A stretch of 27,278 nt of DNA. It comes from an uncultured Streptococcus sp. (GTDB taxonomy: Bacteria > Bacillota > Bacilli > Lactobacillales > Streptococcaceae). Positions within the stretch are counted from its first letter, which is position 1. Every line of letters starts with the position of its first letter. Under the pieces are notes generated by a model. It searched no databases, was not told the origin of the DNA, and saw only the letters and a list, made by a program, of their open reading frames with translations. The stretch lies in the NCBI GenBank assembly GCA_934215455.1, contig CAKPZX010000022.1:1-27278 (forward strand). Reading direction: 5' to 3'. Position numbers and translations under genes: made by a program. Below are positions 1-8,235 of this stretch, piece by piece.

Positions 1-74
1 TAAGACATAACCTATGGTTGTAGACAAATATGCTGGCAGGTGTTTGGACGTGGGTTCGACTCCCACCGGCTCCA
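1..74 (+). ncRNA. ssrA: tmRNA (ssrA), 3' end only
   Basis: The first 74 bases match the 3' part of a bacterial transfer-messenger RNA. The T-arm GTGGGTTCGACTCCCAC (about 50-66) is followed by the acceptor strand CGGCTCC and discriminator A at 74; the CCA end is not encoded. The stretch CTGGCAGGTGTTTGGAC before the T-arm is typical of streptococcal tmRNA, as I recall it. tmRNA rescues stalled ribosomes with SmpB. The tag-peptide ORF and 5' acceptor strand lie outside the window. A lone tRNA is unlikely because no anticodon arm lies directly 5' of the T-arm. Confidence 0.85.
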
Positions 75-87
75 TATTTTTATTCAT

Positions 88-175
88 GGAAGATTACTCA
101 AGAGGCTTAAGAGGCCGTGTTGGAAACGCGGTAGGCGTGTAAAAGCGTGCGTGGGTTCGAATCCCATGTCTTCCG
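88..175 (+). tRNA. tRNA-Ser (anticodon GGA)
   Basis: A class II tRNA. Acceptor GGAAGAT (88-94) pairs with GTCTTCC (168-174), with discriminator G at 175. The anticodon stem CCGTG/CGCGG encloses loop TTGGAAA, placing anticodon GGA at 122-124, which reads UCC and UCU serine codons. A long variable arm (about 132-150) and T-arm GTGGGTTCGAATCCCAT support serine. CCA is not encoded. It begins 14 nt after ssrA and is probably cotranscribed with it up to the terminator at 184-212. Confidence 0.95.
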
Positions 176-183
176 TTGTTGAG

Positions 184-212
184 ACATCATTGTGTAGCAG
201 TGGTGTTTTTTT
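184..212 (+). terminator. Intrinsic terminator after ssrA/tRNA-Ser
   Basis: ACATCATTG (184-192) and CAGTGGTGT (198-206) form a 9-bp stem (two G.U pairs) around a 5-nt loop, followed directly by six T residues. It separates the stable-RNA unit from dnaE. Confidence 0.8.
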
Positions 213-258
213 GTACAAAAAAGAGTCCCAAAAATAGACAAGTGAGGGAGGAGAAAAA

Positions 259-3200
259 GTGATTGCACAGCTAGATACCAAATCAGTCTATACCTTTATG
301 GAAAGCCTTGTGACTATAAAAGATTATGTCCAAGTGGCTAAAAGCATGGGTTATGACGCCTTGGGAATCATGGATGTAGATAATTTATATGGTGCTTATG
401 AATTTATCGAAGCCTGTCAGGCACACAAGATCAGCCCCTTGGTCGGTTTAGAAATTGGACTAGAGGTAGACAATGAAACAATTCCGTTTCGGATGATCGC
501 CTTGTCCACGAAGGGCTACCAGAATCTGATGAAGATGTCGACCGTCAAAATGATGGGGAAGAGCAATTGGGAGGATGTGAAGCACCTAACAGAAGGAGTA
601 GCAGTCATTGTCCCAGCTCCTTTTGCTAGTGGAGACTTGCCGCTTGGTCTAGATTACTTCATCGGAGTTTTTGCGGATACGCCGGTCCAAGAGTTTAGCC
701 ACCCTGTGCTTCCTCTTCATACCGTTCGATTTTTTGAGGCGGAAGATGTGGAAGCCATGCAGATGCTAGCAGCCATCAAGGACAATCAAAGCTTGACGGA
801 AACAGGACCAATTGATTCGACAACAGTCCTAAAAACTCCTCAGGATTTAAAGAATGATTTTGCAGAGCGATTTCCTCAAGCCATCACAAATCTGGAAAAA
901 CTTGTCCAAGGAATTCAATATGACATTGATACCCAGTTGAAATTGCCTCGCTTCAATCCTCAGAAACCAGCTGTTGAGGAACTGAGAGAATTAGCCCAAT
1001 CGGGTCTTCTTCGAAAGAACTTGACCAGTCCGGTCTATCAAGAACGTCTGGAGCATGAATTAGACATTATTCACCAAATGGGCTTTGATGATTATTTCTT
1101 GATTGTCTGGGACCTTCTTCGTTTCGGACGGAGTCAAGGCTATTATATGGGAATGGGACGTGGGTCTGCTGTAGGCTCACTGGTAGCCTATGCATTAGGA
1201 ATTACAGGTATTGATCCTGTGGAGAAGAACCTCCTCTTTGAGCGCTTTTTAAATGTGGAGCGCTACACCATGCCGGATATTGATATTGATATTCCTGATA
1301 TCTATCGTCCAGAATTTATCCGCTATGTGCGAGACCGTTACGGGAGTTACCATGCAGCTCAGATCGTGACCTTTTCAACCTTTGGAGCCAAACAAGCCAT
1401 TCGAGATGTCTTTAAACGTTTTGGGGTACCAGAGTACGAATTGACCTCCATTACCAAGCGGATTGGGTTTAGGGATACACTGACGACAGCTTATGAACAG
1501 AATCTAGCTTTTCGACAAGTGATTCATAGCCGAGCAGAATTTGAGCGTGGCTTTGAAATTGCCAAAAGAATAGAAGGCCAACCAAGACAGACATCGATCC
1601 ACGCGGCTGGGGTTGTGATGAGTGACCAGGATTTGACGGATCACATTCCTCTCAAGTATGGAGAAGACATGTTTGTCACCCAGTATGATGCCCATGCGGT
1701 TGAAGCCAATGGTCTGTTGAAGATGGACTTTTTGGGTCTGCGAAATTTAACTTTCGTTCAGAAAATGAAGGAAGCGGTCTATGAAAAGTACCAAGAAGAG
1801 ATCGTGATTGAAGCCATTGATTTAGAAGATCCAGAAACCTTGGCCTTGTTTGCTGCTGGGGATACCAAGGGGATTTTCCAATTTGAACAGGCTGGAGCCA
1901 TTCGCCTCTTGAGACGAGTGAGACCCAATCATTTCGAAGAAGTGGTAGCGACCACCTCTCTCAATCGTCCAGGAGCTAGTGATTACATTGATAATTTCGT
2001 CAAAAGAAAGCACGGCCAGGAAAAAGTTGAGATTTTAGATCCAGCTATTGAAGAAATTTTAAGGCCCACTTATGGGATCATGCTCTACCAAGAGCAGGTC
2101 ATGCAGGTTGCTCAGCGTTTTGCAGGTTTTAGCCTAGGGAAAGCCGATATCTTACGTAGGGCTATGGGCAAAAAAAATGCTGCTGAAATGCATCAGATGG
2201 AAGACGATTTTGTCGCAGGTGCTCTTAAACTTGGTCATACGGAAGAAAAAGCCAAAGAGGTCTTTGCGATCATGGAAAAATTCGCAGGCTATGGGTTTAA
2301 CCGTTCCCATGCCTATGCCTATTCTGCCTTGGCCTTTCAGATGGCCTATTTCAAGGTCCATTATCCAGATGTTTTCTTTGATGTCATGCTCAATTATTCG
2401 AGCAGCGATTATCTGACAGATGCTCTCCAGTTTGATTTTAAAGTCGCGCCATTATCCATCAACACCATCCCTTACAGAGATAAGTTCCAGGATCGAAAAA
2501 TCTACTTGGGAATGAAAAATATCAAGGGACTCCCAAGAGATTTAGCTTATTGGATCATTGACAATCGTCCCTTTGAAAGTGTCGAAGATTTCATTTTACG
2601 ACTCCCCAATCAGTATCATAAATTGCCTTTGTTAACACCTATAGTGGAGCTTGGACTGTTTGACATCTTTGAAAAAAATAGACGCAAGGTGCTTCACAAT
2701 TTGCCGAATTTGTTTGTCTTTGCCGATGAGCTAGGCAGTTTGTTTGCGGATTCTAACTATTCCTGGACAGAAGCGGAGGACTTTAGCCAAGCTGAAAAAT
2801 ATGAGAAGGAAGAGGCCATTATTGGCATCGGGCTCAGTACTCACCCATTGGTTGCGATTGGGCAAACGAGTCCCTATGAGATCCAACCAATTTCTCAATT
2901 AGTTCAAGGAGAGCAGGCACGCATTCTCATTGAGGTACAAAACATTCGAACCATTCGAACCAAGTCGGGCGATCTCATGGCTTTCATACAAGTCAGTGAT
3001 ACAAAGAAAAAATTGGATGTGACTCTTTTCCCTGAAACCTACAATCGATTTTCCTCCTTGATAAAAGAAGGCGGCTTTTATTACTTGACAGGGAAGATAC
3101 AAGAGCGTGATGGGCGCTTGCAGATGATTCTAGCAGAGGCACAACTGGCAACCAATGAAAAGTTCTGGATCCAGTTGCTCGATCATCGTCAGGATAAAAC

Positions 3201-3360
3201 GATTCTTTCTATCTTGAAAAAATATCCGGGCCCATATCCTGTGATATTACGCTATGAAGACGAGAAAAAAACTCTTCAATTGAGGGGCTATACAGTCCAG
3301 AAAAACAAAGAATTGGAAGATGAACTAAAGAATCTCGTTATGAAAACGATTTATCGGTAA
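259..3360 (+). CDS. dnaE: DNA polymerase III alpha subunit, DnaE type
   Basis: A 1033-aa replicative polymerase. The N-terminal PHP domain (about residues 1-200) is followed by the C-family polymerase core. The catalytic aspartates appear as PDIDIDIPD (D340 and D342) and D490 in KMDFLGLRNL. An OB-fold segment lies near residues 890-970. The length fits the short DnaE of low-GC Gram-positives, which works beside PolC and extends RNA primers, mainly on the lagging strand; PolC itself is not in the window. The start is GTG at 259 behind a strong GGGAGGAG ribosome site (about 245-252). I see no convincing promoter between the upstream terminator and the start, and no terminator after the stop, so some read-through into pfkA is possible. 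Confidence 0.97.
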   Translation: MIAQLDTKSVYTFMESLVTIKDYVQVAKSMGYDALGIMDVDNLYGAYEFIEACQAHKISPLVGLEIGLEVDNETIPFRMIALSTKGYQNLMKMSTVKMMGKSNWEDVKHLTEGVAVIVPAPFASGDLPLGLDYFIGVFADTPVQEFSHPVLPLHTVRFFEAEDVEAMQMLAAIKDNQSLTETGPIDSTTVLKTPQDLKNDFAERFPQAITNLEKLVQGIQYDIDTQLKLPRFNPQKPAVEELRELAQSGLLRKNLTSPVYQERLEHELDIIHQMGFDDYFLIVWDLLRFGRSQGYYMGMGRGSAVGSLVAYALGITGIDPVEKNLLFERFLNVERYTMPDIDIDIPDIYRPEFIRYVRDRYGSYHAAQIVTFSTFGAKQAIRDVFKRFGVPEYELTSITKRIGFRDTLTTAYEQNLAFRQVIHSRAEFERGFEIAKRIEGQPRQTSIHAAGVVMSDQDLTDHIPLKYGEDMFVTQYDAHAVEANGLLKMDFLGLRNLTFVQKMKEAVYEKYQEEIVIEAIDLEDPETLALFAAGDTKGIFQFEQAGAIRLLRRVRPNHFEEVVATTSLNRPGASDYIDNFVKRKHGQEKVEILDPAIEEILRPTYGIMLYQEQVMQVAQRFAGFSLGKADILRRAMGKKNAAEMHQMEDDFVAGALKLGHTEEKAKEVFAIMEKFAGYGFNRSHAYAYSALAFQMAYFKVHYPDVFFDVMLNYSSSDYLTDALQFDFKVAPLSINTIPYRDKFQDRKIYLGMKNIKGLPRDLAYWIIDNRPFESVEDFILRLPNQYHKLPLLTPIVELGLFDIFEKNRRKVLHNLPNLFVFADELGSLFADSNYSWTEAEDFSQAEKYEKEEAIIGIGLSTHPLVAIGQTSPYEIQPISQLVQGEQARILIEVQNIRTIRTKSGDLMAFIQVSDTKKKLDVTLFPETYNRFSSLIKEGGFYYLTGKIQERDGRLQMILAEAQLATNEKFWIQLLDHRQDKTILSILKKYPGPYPVILRYEDEKKTLQLRGYTVQKNKELEDELKNLVMKTIYR

Positions 3361-3387
3361 AAACTGCGAAAAATACGAGAATTTTAG

Positions 3388-4458
<1,071 letters not shown>

Positions 4459-4527
4459 TTTTATTTCATAAATTCGTTAACCTTGTCTTAAAAAGACAGA
4501 TATATTTAAAAAGGAGTCATATATATC

Positions 4528-6033
4528 ATGAACAAACGTGTAAAAATCGTTGCAACTTTGGGTCCTGCGGTAGAAATCCGTGGTGGTAAAAAATTTGGTG
4601 AAGATGGATACTGGGCTGAAAAACTTGACGTTGAAGCTTCAGCACAAAATATTGCTAAATTGATCGAAGCTGGCGCTAACACTTTCCGTTTCAACTTCTC
4701 ACACGGTGACCACCAAGAACAAGGTGAACGTATGGCAACTGTTAAACGTGCAGAAGAAATCGCTGGTAAAAAAGTTGGTTTCCTTCTTGATACAAAAGGT
4801 CCTGAAATCCGTACTGAATTGTTTGAAGGTGAAGCTAAAGAGTATTCATACAAGACTGGCGAACGTATCCGCGTTGCTACAAAACAAGGCATCAAATCAA
4901 CTCGTGATGTTATCGCATTGAACGTTGCTGGTGGACTTGACATCTTCGATGACGTTGAAGTTGGACACCAAGTATTGGTTGACGATGGTAAATTGGGTCT
5001 TCGCGTTGTAGAAAAAGACGCTGCAAAACGTGAATTTGTTGTTGAAGTTGAAAATGATGGTATCATCGCTAAACAAAAAGGTGTCAACATCCCTAACACT
5101 AAGATTCCTTTCCCAGCACTTGCTGAACGCGATAACGACGATATCCGCTTCGGTTTGGAACAAGGTATCAACTTCATCGCGATCTCATTCGTACGTACTG
5201 CAAAAGACGTAAATGAAGTTCGTGCAATCTGTGAAGAAACTGGTAACGGTCACGTTCAATTGTTTGCGAAGATCGAAAACCAACAAGGTATCGATAACTT
5301 GGACGAAATCATTGAAGCTGCTGATGGTATCATGATTGCTCGTGGTGACATGGGTATCGAAGTGCCATTTGAAATGGTTCCAGTTTACCAAAAAATGATT
5401 ATCACTAAAGTGAATGCTGCTGGTAAAGTTGTTATCACTGCAACAAACATGCTTGAAACAATGACTGAAAAACCACGTGCAACTCGTTCTGAAGTATCTG
5501 ACGTCTTCAACGCTGTTATCGACGGAACTGATGCTACAATGCTTTCAGGTGAATCTGCAAATGGTAAATACCCACTTGAGTCAGTTACAACAATGGCTAC
5601 AATCGACAAGAACGCTCAAACTCTTCTTAAAGAATACGGACGTTTGAACTCAGATTCATTTGAACGTAACTCTAAGACAGAAGTTATGGCTTCAGCTGTT
5701 AAAGATGCTACAAACTCAATGGACATCAAATTGGTTGTAACTCTTACTAAGACTGGTCACACAGCACGTTTGATTTCTAAATACCGTCCAAATGCTGATA
5801 TCTTGGCATTGACATTTGACGAATTGACAGAACGTGGATTGATGTTGAACTGGGGTGTTATCCCAATGTTGACAGAAGCTCCATCATCAACTGATGACAT
5901 GTTTGAAATTGCTGAACGCAAAGCAGTTGAAGCTGGTCTTGTACAATCTGGTGATGATATCGTTATCGTTGCAGGTGTACCACTTGGTGAAGCAGTTCGT
6001 ACAAACACAATGCGTATCCGTACAGTACGTTAA
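4528..6033 (+). CDS. pyk: Pyruvate kinase
   Basis: Converts phosphoenolpyruvate and ADP to pyruvate and ATP. The 501-aa length is normal for lactic acid bacteria, where the enzyme is usually activated by fructose-1,6-bisphosphate. Visible motifs are the N-terminal MNKRVKIVATLGPA, FRFNFSHGDH, DTKGPEIRT, the Lys-containing substrate site FAKIENQQGIDNLDEI, and MIARGDMGIEVP. The C-terminal allosteric domain runs from about residue 370. AAAAAGGAG precedes the ATG by about 11 nt. The pfkA-pyk gap (4459-4527) has a small hairpin (TGTCTTAAAAAGACA, about 4484-4498) without a T-tract and no good promoter, so the pair is probably one transcript. The codon bias is extreme, with AAC, CGT, GGT, GCT and GTT dominant. 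Confidence 0.98.
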   Translation: MNKRVKIVATLGPAVEIRGGKKFGEDGYWAEKLDVEASAQNIAKLIEAGANTFRFNFSHGDHQEQGERMATVKRAEEIAGKKVGFLLDTKGPEIRTELFEGEAKEYSYKTGERIRVATKQGIKSTRDVIALNVAGGLDIFDDVEVGHQVLVDDGKLGLRVVEKDAAKREFVVEVENDGIIAKQKGVNIPNTKIPFPALAERDNDDIRFGLEQGINFIAISFVRTAKDVNEVRAICEETGNGHVQLFAKIENQQGIDNLDEIIEAADGIMIARGDMGIEVPFEMVPVYQKMIITKVNAAGKVVITATNMLETMTEKPRATRSEVSDVFNAVIDGTDATMLSGESANGKYPLESVTTMATIDKNAQTLLKEYGRLNSDSFERNSKTEVMASAVKDATNSMDIKLVVTLTKTGHTARLISKYRPNADILALTFDELTERGLMLNWGVIPMLTEAPSSTDDMFEIAERKAVEAGLVQSGDDIVIVAGVPLGEAVRTNTMRIRTVR

Positions 6034-6048
6034 TAGACAATTATATCT

Positions 6049-6093
6049 GAAAGCCTTGCTGGTTGGTCCGAAAGGATCGGCCGCGAGGTTTTT
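6049..6093 (+). terminator. Intrinsic terminator after pyk
   Basis: A long imperfect stem closed by a GAAA tetraloop (6070-6073): GGTTGGTCC pairs with GGATCGGCC and CCTTG with the GCGAGG side, followed by TTTTT at 6089-6093. It is strong enough to end the glycolytic transcript. Confidence 0.85.
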
Positions 6094-6162
6094 CTTTTTC
6101 CTATTTAGTGTGACAAGAATTCTCACTAATGCTTACTTTCTCTTTTTTAAAGATCAAAAACA

Positions 6163-6171
6163 TGGTATAAT
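6163..6171 (+). promoter_or_regulatory. Extended -10 promoter for the lepB-like gene
   Basis: TGGTATAAT, with TATAAT at 6166-6171, 24 nt before the ATG. The block CATGGTATAATAAA (6161-6174) recurs exactly at the truB promoter (14440-14453). No clear -35 is seen. Confidence 0.75.
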
Positions 6172-6195
6172 AAATAAAAAGGAAGGGAGACATAC

Positions 6196-6756
6196 ATGCC
6201 AAGGAGAGATTTAATTAGAAATGTCATCATTGTCGGTGTACTGGTTTTGGCACTGATTTTGCTTCGAATCTTTGTATTTCATCCATTTAGTATCAATGAT
6301 AAAATGGCCAATGCTTCTGTGAAAACTGGAGATCTTGTGGTAGCGACTAGAAATGCTCAGGTAGATCGCAGTGACTTGGTCTTATATAAGGTCGGTGGAA
6401 AAGAATACCTTGGACGTGTCATTGCCAAAGAAAACGATGAAGTCAGCTACGTAGATGATGTCCTCTATTTGAATGGACAGGCAACACCAGAACCTTACCT
6501 AAATAAAATGCTGAATAAACACTTGGCGGCTCCAACGAGTAATGGGTATTATACGGATGATTTCTTCTTATCAGAGTTAAAAGGGACCAAGGCTGGTCGT
6601 GTACCATCCGATACTTATCTAGTCTTAAATGATAACCGTGGAGATACAGAAGATAGCCGTGAGTTTGGTTATATCCATAAAAATCAGATCGAAGGAGTTG
6701 TCAATCTCCGCCTCTACCCCCTCAATAAATTTGGATTTATAAAAGTTGAAGAATAG
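6196..6756 (+). CDS. Signal peptidase I-like membrane protein lacking the catalytic dyad
   Basis: A 186-aa S26-family protein with one N-terminal transmembrane helix (residues 9-28) and the typical extracellular fold. The terminal box is kept in modified form as NDNRGDTEDSREFG, in place of GDNRxxSxDSR. The nucleophile box, normally SMxPT, reads INDKMANAS (33-41), with no Ser before Met37. The KRV(I/V) lysine is Gly73 in YLGRVIAKEND. Both residues needed for peptide-bond cleavage therefore seem absent. This resembles the SipA pilin-assembly proteins of S. pyogenes, where Ser and Lys are replaced by Asp and Gly, but no pilus genes are nearby. It sits after pyk with its own promoter, and GGAAGGGAG precedes the ATG. 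Family membership is certain; calling it a working signal peptidase would not be safe. Confidence 0.85.
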   Translation: MPRRDLIRNVIIVGVLVLALILLRIFVFHPFSINDKMANASVKTGDLVVATRNAQVDRSDLVLYKVGGKEYLGRVIAKENDEVSYVDDVLYLNGQATPEPYLNKMLNKHLAAPTSNGYYTDDFFLSELKGTKAGRVPSDTYLVLNDNRGDTEDSREFGYIHKNQIEGVVNLRLYPLNKFGFIKVEE

Positions 6757-6773
6757 CCGAAAGGCTATTTTTT
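6752..6773 (+). terminator. Intrinsic terminator after the lepB-like gene
   Basis: AATAGCC (6752-6758), GAAA loop, GGCTATT (6763-6769), then a T run to 6773. The stem includes the stop codon TAG (6754-6756). Confidence 0.88.
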
Positions 6774-6777
6774 CTTA

Positions 6778-6816
6778 CAAAAAAACTACTGCAAAAAAGA
6801 ATTGCAGTAGCTTTTT
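6778..6816. terminator. Bidirectional terminator, mainly serving mntE
   Basis: CTACTGCAA (6786-6794) and TTGCAGTAG (6802-6810) form a perfect 9-bp stem. An A run at 6779-6785 gives a U-tract on the minus strand and CTTTTT at 6811-6816 gives one on the plus strand. It lies about 30 nt past the end of mntE. Confidence 0.88.
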
Positions 6817-6843
6817 ATTCTGGTTAGATTGAGGTAGAGGGTT

Positions 6844-8037
6844 CTATTTTTTCTGTTTACTGGTAATTTGGTGAAAGACCTTTTGCCAGTGTTCATGACG
6901 CCGCCAGAGACTGGTATGGATCTGGTCATTTAACTCATAGCGAATCAATTTGGTCTTTTGACTGATAGATTCAATTTCGAAATTCTTAAAGGGAATTTGA
7001 TGTTCTTCCTGCAAACGGACCAGGTCCTCTTTGTGGCTTTCTTGGCCATACTCATTGATGAGGGTGAAGTTGTCTGCTAGGAGGGTTTGGTATTCCTGCT
7101 GAGCCTGCAAGCGTTCCTCATAGGTCTTTAATTTGAGAAGGACATTGTCCAGAATCTCATCTTCAGGGATAGAACTTGGCTCCACATGGACATCGATATC
7201 AAAGACGCCAAACTGTTCCTTGAGAAGGCGCTCGACCTCTTCGGTAATAGCATGGCTCTCATAAACAGAGAGGTCTGGATTCATTTCGATGACGACATCT
7301 AAGTAAATGTTGCTTCCGTAAGTCCGTCCCCGTTGGGATTTGACCCGGCTGACCTTTGGCAATTCCAGAATAGCCGCCTTGTATTTATCCAGGAGACTTT
7401 CATCAAAACCATCGGAGAGGCTGAAGGAGGATTCAATGAAAATGTCGTAGGCAGTTTTTAGGATAAAGAAGGTAATAACGATGGCCACTAATTGGTCCAC
7501 AATCGGATAGTTAAGAGCACTAGCTCCAATCGCAACAGAGGTTCCTAAAGAAGTGACCACGTCAGACAGGTTGTCTTTGGCAGCTGCCTTGAGGGCCTTG
7601 GATTGAGCTTTCTTAGCTAAAGTCCGGTTATAAAGATAGACCGCAAACATGACAAGGGCTGATCCAACTCCGACAATGGCCCCTAAAGGATCAATGACAG
7701 TGGTTTCCCTACTGAGGATTTTCTGAACGGTATCTCGTAGGACATCGAAGCCCACATAAAACATGATGATGGAAGTTACCAGGCTAGCTAGATCTTCAAT
7801 CTTCCAATGACCAAATCGGTGGTCGCGGTCAGCTGGCTGGCGGGCCATGCGAATGCCGATGAGAAGGGCGACGTTACTGATAATATCGGATAAGTTATTA
7901 AAACCATCCGCGACCAAACTGGAGGAGTGAAGGAGATGTCCTGTTGCTAATTTAGCTGCGGAAAGAATCAGGTAGGCGACAATACTGATCAGGGCTCCAC
8001 GTTCGGCTAGTTTTAAATTACTTTGTGATTGATTCAC
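6844..8037 (-). CDS. mntE: Manganese efflux protein, cation diffusion facilitator family
   Basis: A 397-aa CDF transporter with six predicted membrane helices in the first 220 residues and a C-terminal cytoplasmic domain (about 220-300), plus a roughly 95-residue tail. The metal site in TM2 is N47-N-L-S-D51 and in TM5 D155-N-L-S-D159. This Asn-Asp/Asp-Asp set is the pattern described for Mn(II)-exporting pneumococcal MntE, whereas zinc exporters have Asp/His-Asp and His-Asp. It should export excess Mn2+ by proton antiport, protecting the Mn/Fe and Mn/Zn balance. The start is GTG at 8037, with GGAGGAG about 7 nt upstream. It has its own promoter (8129-8157) and is divergent from pcrA. No riboswitch could be recognised in the roughly 85-nt leader. 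Confidence 0.9.
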   Translation of the reverse strand: MNQSQSNLKLAERGALISIVAYLILSAAKLATGHLLHSSSLVADGFNNLSDIISNVALLIGIRMARQPADRDHRFGHWKIEDLASLVTSIIMFYVGFDVLRDTVQKILSRETTVIDPLGAIVGVGSALVMFAVYLYNRTLAKKAQSKALKAAAKDNLSDVVTSLGTSVAIGASALNYPIVDQLVAIVITFFILKTAYDIFIESSFSLSDGFDESLLDKYKAAILELPKVSRVKSQRGRTYGSNIYLDVVIEMNPDLSVYESHAITEEVERLLKEQFGVFDIDVHVEPSSIPEDEILDNVLLKLKTYEERLQAQQEYQTLLADNFTLINEYGQESHKEDLVRLQEEHQIPFKNFEIESISQKTKLIRYELNDQIHTSLWRRHEHWQKVFHQITSKQKK

Positions 8038-8128
8038 TGATAACTCCTCCAGACTTCTGTAGATTTCCTCCTAAGCGAAAAACTTGGATCGTTGTTGATG
8101 AGGAAATATTCGTTCTTCTTAAGCCTTT

Positions 8129-8157
8129 ATTATAGCCTTTTTGAGTGCAAAATTCAA
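8129..8157 (-). promoter_or_regulatory. Sigma-A promoter for mntE
   Basis: On the minus strand TTGAAT (8152-8157) is separated by exactly 17 bp from TATAAT (8129-8134). It is the best -35/-10 pair in the window. The transcript would have a leader of about 85 nt holding two Shine-Dalgarno-like runs, of which the one nearest the GTG is used. Confidence 0.8.
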
Positions 8158-8197
8158 ATGATGCCAACTGTTTCCAAAAGGAGAAAGGGCGAAAATG

Positions 8198-8206
8198 TGG
8201 TATAAT
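8198..8206 (+). promoter_or_regulatory. Extended -10 promoter for pcrA
   Basis: TGGTATAAT with TATAAT at 8201-8206. The expected start of transcription near 8213 leaves a very short leader, which favours the ATG at 8236 over that at 8218. Confidence 0.75.
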
Positions 8207-8235
8207 AGAACGATTGAATGAATGAGGAGTATGAG

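Noticed and set aside
4484..4498. Terminator between pfkA and pyk
   Set aside because: The small TGTCTT/AAGACA hairpin has no T-tract, and no promoter for pyk is seen after it.
4506..5177. 223-aa minus-strand Ser/Thr-rich ORF opposite pyk
   Set aside because: Produced by the biased codons of pyk; no ribosome site or family features.
8041..8128. Possible yybP-ykoY-type manganese riboswitch before mntE
   Set aside because: The leader is only about 85 nt and shows neither the conserved loops of that class nor a terminator-like expression platform.
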